A DNA stretch of 64,000 bases from Sipunculus nudus (taxonomy: Eukaryota; Annelida; Sipuncula; Golfingiida; Sipunculidae), in assembly GCA_026874595.1 (NCBI GenBank), contig JAPPUL010000072.1:124001-188000 (forward strand), in the 5' to 3' direction. How positions within the stretch are numbered: position 1 is the first letter of the stretch; each line of letters begins with the position of its first letter. Below the pieces are notes generated by a model. The model searched no databases, had not been told where the DNA came from, and worked only from the letters and a program-made list of their open reading frames with translations. Both the position numbers and the translations under genes were made by a program. Below are positions 63,115 through 64,000 of this stretch, one piece after another.

Positions 63115-64000
63115 ATGGCTTTTGTTTCAATTATTAAAACAGATGATTATAACCATATTAAGCAAAATCTTGTAGACGTTATCTCGCCTCTTGGCAACAT
63201 TAATTCTTTTATCTCAAAAGACGATAACGTGCTTATTAAACCTAATTTGCTCGGACCAAAGCGACACCATAATGACCCACTTATTACAGACCCTCGCCTT
63301 ATCCTTGCTTGTGCTCAGTTGATTCATGAGCTTGGGGCTAAAGTCTCTATCGCTGATTCTCCCGCTTGGGGGACTCCTCTTCAAATACTTTCTAAAACTA
63401 AAGTCTTTAAAGATTTACAAAAGCTAAATGTTAATATCATTAATCTTAAAAAACCTCAACATAAATTCAAAATCTTTTCTAAAGACTCCTCTCTCAAAAA
63501 TTACAAAATTATTAACCTACCAAAACTTAAGGTCCATTGCCAACTTGGCCTTTCTTTAGCTGTTAAGAATATGTTTGGATGCATTGCAGGAAAACGTAAG
63601 GCTATACTACATTTCTCCTTAGCCGATAAGCATAATCTCTTTGCTGAGATGCTCGTTAAAAATTGTTTCGATTTAAACCCTATTTTGAATATACTTGATG
63701 CCGTTTATGCCATGGATAAAAAAGGGCCCATGGGCGGAGTCCCTAAATTAACTAATCTACTCGTTGCTTCTACCGACCCTGTTGCTCTTGATACCGTCAT
63801 AACAAAAGCTCTTGACTACCCTTTCCCTTATAAAATTTTAACCGCTGCCAAATCTTTAAACCTTGGACAATCTAATATCACGCAAATTAATACCAATATC
63901 CCCATCCCTAATATCTCTTTAGATTATCCAAACCCTATCCCTATCTCTTTCTCTCCCATTAAAATATCTAAATCTTTAATTAAAAATATCTTTGTTAAAA
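63115..64000 (+). CDS. DUF362 protein (partial, 3' end outside window)
   Basis: An open frame from ATG 63115 continues past the window end (295 codons seen). It carries VLIKPNLLGPKRHHNDPLITDPRLI, IADSPAWGTP, LPKLKVHCQLGLSLAVKNMFGCIAGKRKA, AVYAMDKKGPMGGVPK and ASTDPVALDTV. These are the ordered motifs of DUF362, a family of cytoplasmic proteins of unknown reaction, often fused to a 4Fe-4S ferredoxin domain. Whether a ferredoxin part follows cannot be seen. It is divergent from flaA across a 274-bp gap. Confidence 0.82.
   Translation, partial: MAFVSIIKTDDYNHIKQNLVDVISPLGNINSFISKDDNVLIKPNLLGPKRHHNDPLITDPRLILACAQLIHELGAKVSIADSPAWGTPLQILSKTKVFKDLQKLNVNIINLKKPQHKFKIFSKDSSLKNYKIINLPKLKVHCQLGLSLAVKNMFGCIAGKRKAILHFSLADKHNLFAEMLVKNCFDLNPILNILDAVYAMDKKGPMGGVPKLTNLLVASTDPVALDTVITKALDYPFPYKILTAAKSLNLGQSNITQINTNIPIPNISLDYPNPIPISFSPIKISKSLIKNIFVK

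Overview
The window is about one third G+C and densely coded, and is best read as chromosomal DNA of a spirochaete. The strongest marker is a FlaA-type periplasmic flagellar sheath protein (61791-62840). A PUR-domain nucleic-acid-binding protein of the type known from Borrelia and Bacteroidetes (39519-39749), a FliG/MotA-like motor protein (19850-20527) and an LptD-like outer-membrane assembly protein (14007-17099) agree with this. KdsA and LptD imply a diderm cell with Kdo-containing LPS. An F-type ATP synthase plus Sco1 and PCu(A)C copper chaperones suggest aerobic or microaerobic respiration, which is more Leptospira-like than Treponema- or Borrelia-like. I cannot name a genus. No tRNA, rRNA, CRISPR array, IS element or phage gene was seen.

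Layout. 1-5.5 kb: leftward envelope/glycan block (truncated polyprenol-phosphate-mannose-type transferase, GT4 glycosyltransferase, collagen-like beta-helix lipoprotein, flippase-like membrane protein). 5.6-9.7 kb: rightward argB-argD-argF and a sugar epimerase. 9.7-12.3 kb: pdxJ, a macro-domain gene, and a MUG-type DNA glycosylase preceded by two truncated tandem copies of itself. 12.5-18.8 kb: ClpX-like ATPase, lptD-like gene, serA. 18.9-24.6 kb: phosphoesterase, FliG-MotA chimera, lipoprotein, argH, HAD phosphatase and convergent dapA, whose shared 3' ends are triplicated. 24.7-28 kb: ChaN-like lipoprotein, an RpoS-like sigma factor with a sigma-54-type promoter, acpP, sco1.

From 28 kb to the end most genes point left: LRR protein, a frameshifted split-barrel protein, thrS-infC-rpmI-rplT, yajC-secD-secF, rpsU, an aminotransferase, the PUR protein, a cellulose-synthase-like GT2, apbE, a broken SDR gene, kdsA, PCu(A)C, a lipoprotein, an RND/MMPL exporter, the complete atpZ-I-B-E-F-H-A-G-D-C operon and flaA. 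Isolated rightward genes are a GT2, bshB1-like, a TauD-like dioxygenase, nadE and a truncated DUF362 gene.

Among genes on the same (+) strand, G exceeds C left of about 23.7 kb and C exceeds G right of it. Gene orientation also converges there, as expected near a replication terminus or an inversion joint. A second pervasive feature is tandem duplication: most intergenic junctions carry 9-16 bp units repeated two to seven times, often over a stop or start codon. Two larger triplications (247 bp and 224 bp) copied gene ends. Several coding regions carry in-frame versions of the same process (KV, GTQ, KAE/KGE, GGE, RRA tracts).
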